In this document: in pieces, positions 35,001 through 43,118 of the stretch | Layout of the letters: every line of letters starts with the position of its first letter | Numbering within the stretch: the stretch's first letter is position 1 | Assembly: GCA_937925335.1 (NCBI GenBank) | Contig: CALEWY010000106.1 | Coordinates: forward strand, 1-64,000 | Origin: an uncultured Acidimicrobiales bacterium | Lineage (GTDB): Bacteria; Actinomycetota; Acidimicrobiia; Acidimicrobiales; SZUA-35 | Direction: 5' to 3' | Length of the DNA stretch: 64,000 nt | Program-made: the position numbers and the translations under genes | The notes under the pieces: generated by a model | Told to the model about the DNA's origin: nothing | What the model saw: only the letters and a program-made list of their open reading frames with translations | Database searches by the model: none

Positions 35001-35402
35001 ACCGGAGCCGGTCTCGATGTGCCGGTCTGCACCATCGTGTTGCGAAAGGGCTACGGGTTGGGTGCGCAGGCGATGGCGGCCGGCGGCTTCAAGTCGAACC
35101 TCTTCACCGTGTCGTGGCCAACCGGGGAGTTCGGTGGCATGGGGCTTGAGGGTGCGGTGAAGCTCGGCTACCGAAACGAGCTGGCCGCCATCGATGACCC
35201 AGCCGAGCGACTCGCAACGTTCGAGACGATGGTCGATCGTATGTACGAAGTGGGGAAGGGCGTCAGCATGGCTGACCACTTCGAGATCGATGACGTGATC
35301 GACCCGGTCGAGAGCCGGCGGTGGATCGCGACGGCATTTGCCTCCGCACCGCCGAAGCCTCCTCGTACGGGCAAGAAGCGCCCAAACGTCGACACCTGGT
35401 GA
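32016..35402 (+). CDS. single-chain acyl-CoA carboxylase: biotin carboxylase - BCCP - carboxyltransferase
   Basis: 1128 aa from ATG 32016 ([21 protein letters not shown]); the track start adds 64 non-family residues. Biotin carboxylase domain (1-~450): [22 protein letters not shown] (ATP grasp), [40 protein letters not shown]. BCCP domain (~510-585): biotinyl Lys in [11 protein letters not shown]. Carboxyltransferase (~610-1128): [44 protein letters not shown] and [14 protein letters not shown]. The order and length match single-polypeptide LCC-type enzymes (long-chain acyl-CoA carboxylase of mycobacteria) and not the usual AccA3/AccD pair. The product would be a malonyl-type CoA; chain length is unknown. 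Confidence 0.92.
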   Translation: [1128 protein letters not shown]

Positions 35403-35615
35403 TGTCGGGGTGAACACCCTGAGGGTTCTCACAGGGCCCGGATCCCACTCGGCAGTAGGGGGTCGAGTCGCTGCTCAGGGTCGAACCTGAGTATCCCCCT
35501 AGTGGTTCCCCTACGAACCCGGGGTTCCCCCGATTCGAGAATCCTCAGGGTTTTCTAGTTTCTCTTTCAACGCACCGGACACCACGGAGGGCCCGGGCGA
35601 ACAAGGGAGAAACCA
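35403..35615. other. structured 213-bp leader with several inverted repeats
   Basis: Repeated CCCTGAGG/CCTCAGGG elements occur (near 35420, 35475 and 35550), with GAACCC-G-GGGTTC (about 35516-35528) and GATTC-GA-GAATC (about 35530-35541). TAGTTT near 35559 could be a -10. A strong Shine-Dalgarno AAGGGAGA (35603-35610) precedes ATG 35616. It looks like a terminator for the carboxylase gene plus promoter/leader for the small-gene pair; exact roles cannot be read. Confidence 0.4.
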
Positions 35616-35945
35616 ATGACCATCGAATTCACCGCCAACCGCCAGAACCACCCAAGCAACACCAAGAACGCCACCGAAGCCGCCGAGTCCGCAAGCAACA
35701 CAGCCGGCGCATTCTGGTCAGTCGTGACCGATCACGACGGCCCATCCGCCATCTCGTTCGACCGCTGCGTCGACTGGCTGCTCGACCTTCACCAGAGCAC
35801 TGCTGACGCTGGTCTTCGCATGCTCATCACCGACGTGCTCGAAGACCTCCGGGAGCTCGGCCCCATCGAGGGCGAGTTCGAAGATGTTGTCCTCGGCGCC
35901 CTCGCCTCTGTCGAAGTTGCCTTCGAGATGGTGATGGAGCGATGA
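35616..35945 (+). CDS. hypothetical protein (small acidic)
   Basis: 109 aa with a good Shine-Dalgarno. The N-terminus is polar and Asn/Thr/Ala-rich (RQNHPSNTKNATEAAESASN), then a helical acidic domain: SFDRCVDWLLDLHQSTADAGLRMLITDVLEDLRELGPIEGEFEDVVLGALASVEVAFEMV. No known motif, no signal or membrane segment. It overlaps the next gene by ATGA, so the two are co-translated. Confidence 0.65.
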   Translation: MTIEFTANRQNHPSNTKNATEAAESASNTAGAFWSVVTDHDGPSAISFDRCVDWLLDLHQSTADAGLRMLITDVLEDLRELGPIEGEFEDVVLGALASVEVAFEMVMER

Positions 35946-36238
35946 GCACCTTTGGTCTCAGCATGCCGGTCGACCTCGTGATCGGCCGCCGCACCGCAGC
36001 CGCCCCGGCGCACACGTCCGCCTCAACAACATCCATCTCAACAGCATCCATCTCAACAACATCCATCTCAAACGAAGCAACGTCCGCCCCAATGGTCTCG
36101 GCCACGATCTCTGATCTCGTCGCCGCCGAAGCCGACCTTTCCTACCAGGCACACCTCGGAGATCTCCACCCAACCCATGCGACACGGCTCGCGGCTGTGA
36201 CCGCAGAACTCGATCGGCGGTGGTCAACCTTTTGCTGA
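35942..36238 (+). CDS. hypothetical protein with Ser/Thr repeat linker
   Basis: 98 aa. A short N-terminal segment (MSTFGLSMPVDLVIGRRTAAA), a triplicated STTSI/STASI linker from a 15-nt DNA repeat, then a C-terminal helical region (ISDLVAAEADLSYQAHLGDLHPTHATRLAAVTAELDRRWSTFC). The last 45 residues look like a small helical domain. Unrecognised; coupled to the previous gene. Confidence 0.6.
   Translation: MSTFGLSMPVDLVIGRRTAAAPAHTSASTTSISTASISTTSISNEATSAPMVSATISDLVAAEADLSYQAHLGDLHPTHATRLAAVTAELDRRWSTFC
36023..36067 (+). repeat. three 15-nt tandem units
   Basis: TCAACAACATCCATC, TCAACAGCATCCATC, TCAACAACATCCATC: one mismatch among three in-frame copies. Confidence 0.9.
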
Positions 36239-36566
36239 TCGCCCCACACCACACACGCTGGGTTTGGCTCCCCTGAACCCAGTCCCCTGAATTCTGCTTC
36301 CGGGCTTCGGCCCACCCACAAGAACGAGCGCTCATCGTGCAGGTTTGTCTCCCCTTGACTGCCGCGGTGAGTGCTCGTTTCTGCGTTTTCCAGCACTCTG
36401 TTCGTTGTGACCAACGCGTAGCGCGCAGATGCTGCCATCAACGATTCAGATTCGTTGGTTACCCGCAAGAAACCTTGCTGCCCGATCAGAATGGGTAAGT
36501 GAAGTATCCCTAGGATGAGGGCCGATTCGGAAAGCTCGGATCGCACACACACGCAAGGAATGTTCA
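36239..36566. other. 328-bp non-coding stretch upstream of the cold-shock gene
   Basis: No gene-like ORF. CTGGGTT/AACCCAG (36258-36282) and a longer imperfect pair ACGAGCGCTCA ... TGAGTGCTCGT (about 36323-36379, then TTTCTGCGTTTT) may end the small-gene transcript. CAACGA/TCGTTG near 36447 lies in the likely csp leader. TAGGAT near 36511 is a candidate -10 about 50 nt before the start, and AAGGAA precedes the csp ATG. Confidence 0.4.
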
Positions 36567-36767
36567 ATGCACACCGGAACCGTCAAATTCTTCAACGCCG
36601 AAAAGGGCTACGGATTCATCTCTCGTACCGACGGCGACGATGTTTTCGTTCACTACTCAAACATCGATGGCAGTGGCTACCGCTCGCTTGAAGAGGGCCA
36701 GAACGTCGAGTTCGAAATCGGCCCCGGTCGTAAGGGCGACGAAGCCCTCAAGGTTCGAGTCATTTGA
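36567..36767 (+). CDS. cold-shock protein (CspA family)
   Basis: 66 aa single OB-fold. [66 protein letters not shown] contains RNP1 (KGYGFI) and RNP2 (DVFVHY). It binds single-stranded RNA/DNA as a chaperone. A strong terminator follows, so it is transcribed alone. Confidence 0.97.
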   Translation: MHTGTVKFFNAEKGYGFISRTDGDDVFVHYSNIDGSGYRSLEEGQNVEFEIGPGRKGDEALKVRVI

Positions 36768-36821
36768 TTCACCCGGGCTCGGCGCCTCGCTCGCGCCAGC
36801 CCCTTTCACAACCGAGTTCTT

Positions 36822-36853
36822 GAAGGCGGCGCAGTTTTTGCTGCGCCGCTTTC
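36822..36853 (+). terminator. rho-independent terminator after the cold-shock gene
   Basis: GAAGGCGGCGCAG, loop TTTTTG, CTGCGCCGCTTTC: a 13-bp stem with one G-T pair. The U run is in the loop and at the 3' edge. Confidence 0.7.
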
Positions 36854-36936
36854 GCGTCCACCCGCAGCAGCGCCGTGCACCAGCGCCGTTCAACAGCGCC
36901 GTGGACCAGCATGAGCCGAGAACGTCCGGGCGAAGC

Positions 36937-37740
36937 TCAGGGCGCGAACCGCAGGCTGTTCGAGATCGTTGCCATCCGCTCGAGAGCGACGTCATCTGCC
37001 GGGCGGGCCACGGTGATGGTGAGCTCATGCACGAACACGTCGCCGTAGAGCAAGATGATCATCTGATCGACGAGCAGTTGTCCGTTGACCGCACTGGCAA
37101 GCTGCAGCGTGACGGCTTCGCGTCCGTCAACCACTCCGACATCAGCACTCGTGACCTCGCCTCCACCGTTGATCACCTGGGTGCGATAGATGTCGGCGAG
37201 CTCGGCTGGATCCGGGACCGCCGAGCGGTCATAGCGAATGACCAGCACGTTGTCGGTTCGCTCTGAGCCGGTGTTGAAGTCAAACGAGACAAACGCGAAG
37301 TCGCCTCGACCAACTTGTTGTTCGAGAGCGAGGAGACCGGCTCGCCCTGCCTCGTCCACGTTGAGCGCATCGGCTTGTGGACCAAACGGCGCGTAGGGCT
37401 CGATCTGATCGAAGCTCTCCGGCATGGCGAAGGTGATTCCTTCGCTGGATTGGTTTGTTCCGACCGCGACGTAACCAGCGGGGGTTGCAGACGGAGTGGT
37501 CGTTTCGATCGTGGTGACAGGAACGGTTGGTTCGGTGCCGGTTGAGAGCTCGCTGCCGAGCGTGGAGTTCGTTGCGTTGTCCTCGACGGGTGCACTCGTC
37601 TGCGGCGTATCAGCCGACGGGAGTGCGTCGAGAGATCCGGTGTCGTCGATGCCACCGCTACCACATGCGCCGAGGATCAACGCTCCAGCGGTCGCAAGAA
37701 CCGCGGGGCGAAGAAGTGAGCCGTGTCGTGGTGAACCCAT
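36937..37740 (-). CDS. secreted lipoprotein, function unknown
   Basis: 267 aa. Signal peptide RPAVLATAGALILGACGSGG with lipobox LGAC, a Thr/Pro/Ser/Glu-rich linker to about residue 90, then a folded domain (YVAVGTNQSSEGITFAMPESFDQIEP ... VFVHELTITVARPADDVALERMATISNSLRFAP). The C-terminal part, with VDGREAVTLQL and a predicted beta-sheet plus final helix, resembles PsbP/LpqN-type lipoprotein domains, but I cannot confirm this. Confidence 0.75.
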   Translation of the reverse strand: MGSPRHGSLLRPAVLATAGALILGACGSGGIDDTGSLDALPSADTPQTSAPVEDNATNSTLGSELSTGTEPTVPVTTIETTTPSATPAGYVAVGTNQSSEGITFAMPESFDQIEPYAPFGPQADALNVDEAGRAGLLALEQQVGRGDFAFVSFDFNTGSERTDNVLVIRYDRSAVPDPAELADIYRTQVINGGGEVTSADVGVVDGREAVTLQLASAVNGQLLVDQMIILLYGDVFVHELTITVARPADDVALERMATISNSLRFAP

Positions 37741-37840
37741 GGGAGGTTCATCGGTCCCTCATTTGGGGTGCTGTAGCCGTTTCGCTCGGCGCTCCCCGCG
37801 CCCGCTCCCCGTTACTGGGCGAGGCGTCAGGTCTGTGCCG

Positions 37841-38662
37841 TCAGGTCTGTGCCGTCAAGAAGTCGATGATCGTCGGAAACGCCGTGCGATCTTGGACCAT
37901 GAAGAAGTGCCCGCCATCGAACATGCGAAGTTGAGCGTTCGCCAAGCCCTCGGCGAGCTCTTCGACATTGCGCGGGGGAGCGAGGTCGTCATAGAGGCCG
38001 CCACAAACGAGGGTCTCGTGTTCGATACGCCCGAGCCGCCGCTGAAGATCGTGATGGCTGCGTGCTTCGAGTTGCGCCATGTAGCCACGGAGGGATTCGC
38101 CGGTCCGCTCGATCCGTGAGCCTTCGATGAGTTGATCGTAAAAGGCGGTCCAAAGACCAGGGATTGGCTCGTCTTGCCCAGGGTCCCAGCGGTAGTCCCA
38201 CAATCCGAGCTTCAGTTCGAGCTTGGCTTCGACGTCGAGCGGTTCGATCGTGTGGAGCGGAAAGCTTGCCCGGGTCCCTCCTGGTGAGGTGCAGCACAAG
38301 ACGAGCCGCTCGATGCGTTCCGGGTGGCGGATCGCCATGTGCTGGGCAACCATTCCTCCGAAGCTGGTACCGACGACGTGTGCTGTTTCCCAGCCGAGGT
38401 GATCCATGAGCGCTGCTGCGTCGTCCGCGTACTCTGCGAGGGTGTAGGGCTCGACGGGGATGGTGGACTGCCCGAGCCCCCGCTGGTCATAGTGGGCGAC
38501 GGTGAATGACTTGTTGAAGGGATGCCGCTCCGGTCGTGAGGTACGGAGGTCGTTTCCAGACCCGCTGATGTTGAGCAGCGGCACGGATGCCGCATCGCCA
38601 GCATCGGCGGGTTCGTGGATCTCGTAGTAGAGCTCGATCGAGTGTCGGGTCGTTAACGGCAT
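37841..38662 (-). CDS. alpha/beta hydrolase
   Basis: 273 aa. Oxyanion-side LLNISGSGNDLR, VAHYDQRGLGQST, nucleophile elbow VVGTSFGGMVAQHMA (GxSxG with Ser), acid near VCGGLYDDLAPP and catalytic His in FDGGHFFMVQD. It resembles the 3-oxoadipate enol-lactonase/haloperoxidase-like group; the substrate is unknown. ATG has GCAGGAA upstream. Cytoplasmic. Confidence 0.88.
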   Translation of the reverse strand: MPLTTRHSIELYYEIHEPADAGDAASVPLLNISGSGNDLRTSRPERHPFNKSFTVAHYDQRGLGQSTIPVEPYTLAEYADDAAALMDHLGWETAHVVGTSFGGMVAQHMAIRHPERIERLVLCCTSPGGTRASFPLHTIEPLDVEAKLELKLGLWDYRWDPGQDEPIPGLWTAFYDQLIEGSRIERTGESLRGYMAQLEARSHHDLQRRLGRIEHETLVCGGLYDDLAPPRNVEELAEGLANAQLRMFDGGHFFMVQDRTAFPTIIDFLTAQT

Positions 38663-38733
38663 CAGGCATTCCTGCGGATTCGAAGGCGTTGGTCAAGGGC
38701 GGCGATTGGTCGGCTGCGGCTGGCTGTGACCGC

Positions 38734-39969
38734 TCACGCAGCCGTTGGCGAGGGCCTCATCGGCTGCTGATCACCGGACCAGTCTCGTGTCTCGCCGACC
38801 CCAAACACAAAGAGGCCAACCGCACCAAGGGCGATCACGCCGAGCACGAACGATGAGGTCGAGAGGCTGGCGTTGTCGGCCAAGATGCCCACGATGATCG
38901 GGCCGGCCACTTTCCCGCTGTCGCGAATCGTGCCCAATGCTCCAAGAAACTCGCTCGGAGCGTGACGGGGTGCAAGGTCGGACGAGACCGTGAGCATCGA
39001 ACCTGAGCCGATCCCGTTCCCGATGCCCATCACGACGGCGGCCGCGATGATTCCGCCAGTCGTCGGCCGGGCTGAGAGGAGGAAGAGGCCCGCAGCGAGC
39101 AATCCGAAAGCCGGCACGATCGCTGCAAGGCGACCGAATCGATCCATCGTGTAACCCGCAACAGGGAAGAGAACGAGGTCGGCAAAGCTCCCGACCCCGA
39201 CGAGAAGACCGATCTGCTCGACGTCGAGGCCGGCGTCTCGACCGAGGAGGGGCAAGACAACGAATCGTCCCTGGCGTGCTGCCATGACACAGATCTGTCC
39301 GCCACCCGCAAGTGCCAGAATGCGGCGATACCGCCGAAGGTCGAGCGGTTGTCGAGATTGGTTGGTCGGCTCGGCCTCGGTTGTCGGCGAGGCCCGCCAG
39401 AGCGCAAGTGGAACAAGACCAGCAATGGTGACGACACCGGTAGCCACGAACGCCGCCTCGATACTGATCCGTGCCGCGATGACACCGCTCAGGATCGGGC
39501 CGGCAAGTACTGCACCGCGTGTGACGCCACCAAAAACCGACATCGCTCGCCCTCGGACGCATGAATCGACGGTTCGAGTGAGGAAGGTTTGTCGAGAGAG
39601 GAGCCAGCCAACGCTGCCGACACCCCACGCCAATCGAAGCGCAACAAGAACCACTGCTGTAGCGGTTGCGCCGAAGAGCGCTGCCGTCACCGCCATCGCA
39701 ACGACCGACATCGCCATCGTTTTGGTTTCGCCAATCCGCGCGATCAGGCGACCGAACGGAACCTGCGTGAGCACTCCGCCGACGCCCGAGGCCGCAATCA
39801 CGATCGACAGCATGGTGACGGAGAAGCCCTCGTCGCGGAGATAGATCGGAATGATCGGAACGAGCATCGCAGTGCCGCCGTTGACGGCGAAGGCTGGTAG
39901 GTAAACCGGCAAGGCAAGCCGAGTGAGCACGTCGCGGGTCTTCACTGCGACGTCTGGCTCGGGGTGCAC
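38734..39969 (-). CDS. MFS transporter
   Basis: 411 aa from GTG 39969, preceded by TACGGT and seven bases (leaderless pattern). The track start at 40254 lies inside the divergent acyltransferase gene. Twelve hydrophobic segments; motif A LTQVPFGRLIARIGETKTM in the first loop and a weaker copy YTMDRFGRLAAIV in the second half. Family members export drugs or metabolites; the substrate cannot be inferred. Confidence 0.86.
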   Translation of the reverse strand: MHPEPDVAVKTRDVLTRLALPVYLPAFAVNGGTAMLVPIIPIYLRDEGFSVTMLSIVIAASGVGGVLTQVPFGRLIARIGETKTMAMSVVAMAVTAALFGATATAVVLVALRLAWGVGSVGWLLSRQTFLTRTVDSCVRGRAMSVFGGVTRGAVLAGPILSGVIAARISIEAAFVATGVVTIAGLVPLALWRASPTTEAEPTNQSRQPLDLRRYRRILALAGGGQICVMAARQGRFVVLPLLGRDAGLDVEQIGLLVGVGSFADLVLFPVAGYTMDRFGRLAAIVPAFGLLAAGLFLLSARPTTGGIIAAAVVMGIGNGIGSGSMLTVSSDLAPRHAPSEFLGALGTIRDSGKVAGPIIVGILADNASLSTSSFVLGVIALGAVGLFVFGVGETRDWSGDQQPMRPSPTAA

Positions 39970-40007
39970 CGCGTCGACCGTACCGACATCTGCTTGACTG
40001 GCCGCTG

Positions 40008-40760
40008 GTGAGTAGCTCTTCTGAATCCGAAACCACGTCTTCCTCGGCCTCCAAGCCCGAACGCAAACATGACAGTCGTGCGCTGCGCGAGTGGGCGTTC
40101 GAAACCGGCGACAAGAAATCGTCGCTGCGCGTCTACCGCTCACTACGAGCCATCCTGCGCCGCACGCTTCTTCCGTATCTGAAGGTTGTGTCGCAGAACA
40201 CCGAGGTGCTCGATCTGCCTGGCCCGACGATCCTCGCTCCCGTACATCGGTCAAACCTCGACAGCGTGGTTTTGGCCTGCCTGTGTGAACGCCGCATCCG
40301 TGCGCTCGGTAAGGAGTCGCTCTTCACGGTGCCGGTGCTTCGCTACTTCTGCGCTGCGCTGGGAGCGATCCCTGTTCGCCGAGGCGAAGCAGACCGCGAG
40401 GCGCTCGCAGCAGCGAAGCTCCTCCTCGACCGAGGCGAGTCGATGATCGTGTTCCCCGAAGGGGGTCGACAGGCCGGGCACGAAGTTCAAGAGTTGTTCG
40501 ACGGAGCAGCGTGGTTGGCCGCTCGAACCGGCGCCAGCGTTGTGCCGATCGGGATCTCGGGAACGGGTGAGGCAATGCCCGAGGGATCGAAGGGGCTTCG
40601 CCGTTCGGGCATCGGAATCGTCGTTGGTGACCCGATCGACCCGCCGGTTGGCCCGGACGGCAAACGAGCAAGCCGAGATCAACTTCGTGAGTTCACCCTC
40701 GACCTGCGCCAGGAAATCCAGACGGTGCAGGACCACGCCCGAGATCTTCGTCCGAGTTGA
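40008..40760 (+). CDS. 1-acyl-glycerol-3-phosphate acyltransferase-like (PlsC)
   Basis: 250 aa. Acyltransferase block I LAPVHRSNLDSVVLA (H-x4-D), block II-like GALGAIPVRRGEADREALAAA, block III MIVFPEGGRQAGHEV (FPEGxR) and block IV VVPIGISGTG. It catalyses the second acylation in phosphatidic acid synthesis or a related lysophospholipid acylation. The N-terminal 40 residues are Ser/Glu-rich and polar. The GTG start is 38 bp from the divergent MFS start. Confidence 0.9.
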   Translation: MSSSSESETTSSSASKPERKHDSRALREWAFETGDKKSSLRVYRSLRAILRRTLLPYLKVVSQNTEVLDLPGPTILAPVHRSNLDSVVLACLCERRIRALGKESLFTVPVLRYFCAALGAIPVRRGEADREALAAAKLLLDRGESMIVFPEGGRQAGHEVQELFDGAAWLAARTGASVVPIGISGTGEAMPEGSKGLRRSGIGIVVGDPIDPPVGPDGKRASRDQLREFTLDLRQEIQTVQDHARDLRPS

Positions 40761-40820
40761 CGCTGCCGGCATCGACGCAGATTCGAGGGAACCCTTCTGA
40801 CGCCTCGATCGTTTGGCTTT

Positions 40821-41213
40821 GTGATGAAGCGATCTCGGGTGGTGTTGGTGTGTGTCGGTCTCGTGGCAGTGTCGGTTGGTGTGGTCGCAGTGTTGGCGTC
40901 ATCGTCCGACGACGTGCCAAGTGCGCTGAGCGATGAAGGGGCCGCTCGGTTCGAGACGATCTGTGATGAGTTCTTCATCGGTGTGGAGCTCTCGGAGGAT
41001 GACCGTGACCAGGCATGTGAGCTTCTGGTCGAAGGCTGGAGCGAGTTATCCGCCAGGTGCGAAATCAGCGAGGCGAACTTGTTGAGAGCGTTTGAGGCGT
41101 GGATGTTTGAGACCGATGGGGGCGTCATGTTCGCAAGAGTTGCGGGAGCGTCTGAATGTCCATGGTTGGTTCCAGCCGACCTTGAGCGAATCGGCAGCGG
41201 AGTATCTCCATGA
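40821..41213 (+). CDS. hypothetical membrane-anchored protein
   Basis: 130 aa (GTG 40821 or ATG 40824). An N-terminal hydrophobic helix (VVLVCVGLVAVSVGVVAVLASS) acts as signal or anchor, then an extracytoplasmic part with four Cys (ICDEFF, QACELL, ARCEIS, ECPWLV), likely two disulfides. A helical region, EDDRDQACELLVEGWSEL, is visible. No family recognised. The stop overlaps the next start as ATGA. Confidence 0.65.
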   Translation: MMKRSRVVLVCVGLVAVSVGVVAVLASSSDDVPSALSDEGAARFETICDEFFIGVELSEDDRDQACELLVEGWSELSARCEISEANLLRAFEAWMFETDGGVMFARVAGASECPWLVPADLERIGSGVSP

Positions 41214-41383
41214 CGATGAACCGAACTCGTGGTCGGTTGCTGCGGCGTCCGTTCGATCGTCGAGATCTCAAGAAACGTGTGCTGGCAAAGATGGCGGCTG
41301 CCCTCATCGTCCTCGCGCTTGGTCTCGTGGTCGCTGCGGCGGCCAACAACTGGTTCGCCTACATTCCGCTCGCGGCCAAGTAG
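41210..41383 (+). CDS. 57-residue single-pass membrane protein (missing from the ORF track)
   Basis: ATG 41210 overlaps the upstream stop. The product is MTMNRTRGRLLRRPFDRRDLKKRVLAKMAAALIVLALGLVVAAAANNWFAYIPLAAK: a strongly basic N-terminus, one membrane helix and a short exterior tail. The overlap and coding-like composition support a real gene. Function unknown. Confidence 0.6.
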   Translation: MTMNRTRGRLLRRPFDRRDLKKRVLAKMAAALIVLALGLVVAAAANNWFAYIPLAAK

Positions 41384-41389
41384 TACGGT
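41384..41389 (+). promoter_or_regulatory. candidate -10 box for the acyl-CoA ligase gene
   Basis: TACGGT right after the stop of the small membrane protein. A leader of about 35 nt would follow, with AGGGGA six bases before ATG 41429. Confidence 0.4.
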
Positions 41390-41428
41390 CGTTTCGAACA
41401 TTCGACGTCGATTCATCCAGGGGACCCG

Positions 41429-43078
41429 ATGACCGAACTCAGCACGCTCAGCCACTCGACGGGGCCAACCGACGTCGCGATCATCGAGCAAACGATCGGC
41501 GACAACCTCGCCGCCACCGTTGCCGCTCACGCTGATCGAGAAGCACTCGTGGTTCGGCATCAAGACATTCGCTGGACCTACCAAGAGCTGCAGGACAAGG
41601 TCACCGAGGTCGCCAAGGCGTTGATGGCCCGAGGCTTTGAGAAGGGCGATCGAATCGGGATCTGGTCACCCAACCATGCGGAGTGGGTGCTGACTCAATA
41701 CGCCACCGCCCGCATCGGTGTGATCATGGTGTGCATCAACCCGGCGTATCGCACGCACGAGGTGCAGTACGCACTGCAGCAGTCCGGTTGCAAGGGTCTC
41801 GTCGCCGCGACCGACTTCAAGACGAGCAACTACGTCTCGATGGTCGAAGAGGTTCAGCCGGATCTTCCGGACCTTGAACAGGTCATCTTCATCGGCACCG
41901 ACGATTGGACCGACCTGCTGTCGGCCGCAGGCGCAACGAGCGATGAAGCACTCGCCGAACGCGAGGCCTCGCTGACCAACCGAGACCCGATCAACATCCA
42001 GTACACCTCGGGTACCACCGGCTATCCGAAGGGCGCGACTCTCACCCATCGAAACATCTTGAACAACGGCTATTTCGTTGCTCGAGCGTGCGACTACACC
42101 GAGAACGATCGTGTGTGCATTCCGGTGCCCTTCTATCACTGCTTTGGGATGGTGATGGGCAACCTCGGGTCGACCACCCACGGTGCAACGATGGTGATTC
42201 CTGCTCCTGCGTTCGACCCGGTCGCCACGCTCGAAACCGTCGCCGCTGAGAAGTGCACAAGCCTCTACGGCGTCCCGACGATGTTCATTGCGCAGTTGGC
42301 CGATCCAAGCTTTGGGTCACACGACCTCTCCTCTCTTCGAACCGGAATCATGGCTGGCTCGCCGTGTCCGATCGAGGTGATGAAGCAGTGCATCGAGCAG
42401 ATGAACATGGACGAGGTCACGATCGCGTACGGCATGACGGAGACATCTCCCGTCAGCACCCAAACGGGAACCGATGAAGACATCGATCGCCGGGTGGCAA
42501 CCGTTGGTCAAGTCCATCCACACGTCGAGATCAAGGTGGTCGATCCCGAGACGGGTGCGACGGTGACCCGAGGTGAGTCTGGTGAGTTCTGCACCCGTGG
42601 CTATTCGGTGATGAAGGGCTACTGGAACGACGACGAACGTACGGCGATGGCCATCGACGAAGACGGCTGGATGCACACCGGCGACCTCGCCACGATGGAT
42701 GCCGAGGGTTACGTGAACATCGTTGGCCGGATCAAAGACATGATCATTCGCGGCGGAGAGAACGTGTACCCCCGAGAGATCGAGGAGTTCCTGTACGCCC
42801 ATCCCCGTATCCAGGACGTTCAGGTCGTTGGCGTGCCAGACGCAAAGTACGGCGAAGAGATCCTCGCCTGCGTTCAAACCGAAGACGGAGCAGCCATCAC
42901 GGTCGGCGAGATCAAAGAATTCTGCGATGGCAAGATCGCCCACTTCAAAGTGCCGCGCTACGTGCAACTCGTGTCGGAGTTCCCAATGACCGTCACCGGC
43001 AAGATCCAGAAGTTCAAGCTGCGAGACGACGCGGTGGCTGAGCTCGGGCTCGCCGACCAGATCACCGAAACCGCCTGA
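41429..43078 (+). CDS. AMP-forming acyl-CoA synthetase (FadD-like)
   Basis: 549 aa ANL-superfamily ligase. P-loop [20 protein letters not shown], gate [15 protein letters not shown]5 motif [14 protein letters not shown]7 [21 protein letters not shown], linker [17 protein letters not shown] and the catalytic C-terminal Lys in [14 protein letters not shown]. It activates a fatty or other carboxylic acid to acyl-AMP and then acyl-CoA. The sequence style is that of medium/long-chain fatty acid CoA ligases. It may feed the carboxylase and PlsC-type genes nearby (inference). Confidence 0.93.
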   Translation: MTELSTLSHSTGPTDVAIIEQTIGDNLAATVAAHADREALVVRHQDIRWTYQELQDKVTEVAKALMARGFEKGDRIGIWSPNHAEWVLTQYATARIGVIMVCINPAYRTHEVQYALQQSGCKGLVAATDFKTSNYVSMVEEVQPDLPDLEQVIFIGTDDWTDLLSAAGATSDEALAEREASLTNRDPINIQYTSGTTGYPKGATLTHRNILNNGYFVARACDYTENDRVCIPVPFYHCFGMVMGNLGSTTHGATMVIPAPAFDPVATLETVAAEKCTSLYGVPTMFIAQLADPSFGSHDLSSLRTGIMAGSPCPIEVMKQCIEQMNMDEVTIAYGMTETSPVSTQTGTDEDIDRRVATVGQVHPHVEIKVVDPETGATVTRGESGEFCTRGYSVMKGYWNDDERTAMAIDEDGWMHTGDLATMDAEGYVNIVGRIKDMIIRGGENVYPREIEEFLYAHPRIQDVQVVGVPDAKYGEEILACVQTEDGAAITVGEIKEFCDGKIAHFKVPRYVQLVSEFPMTVTGKIQKFKLRDDAVAELGLADQITETA

Positions 43079-43118
43079 CGCTCAGGCCACACCTACACAG
43101 AAATTCGAAAGGGCCGCC

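Noticed and set aside
38771-40114. 447-aa minus ORF in another frame over the MFS gene
   Set aside because: Arg/Ser-rich shadow; the MFS frame has membrane helices and motif A.
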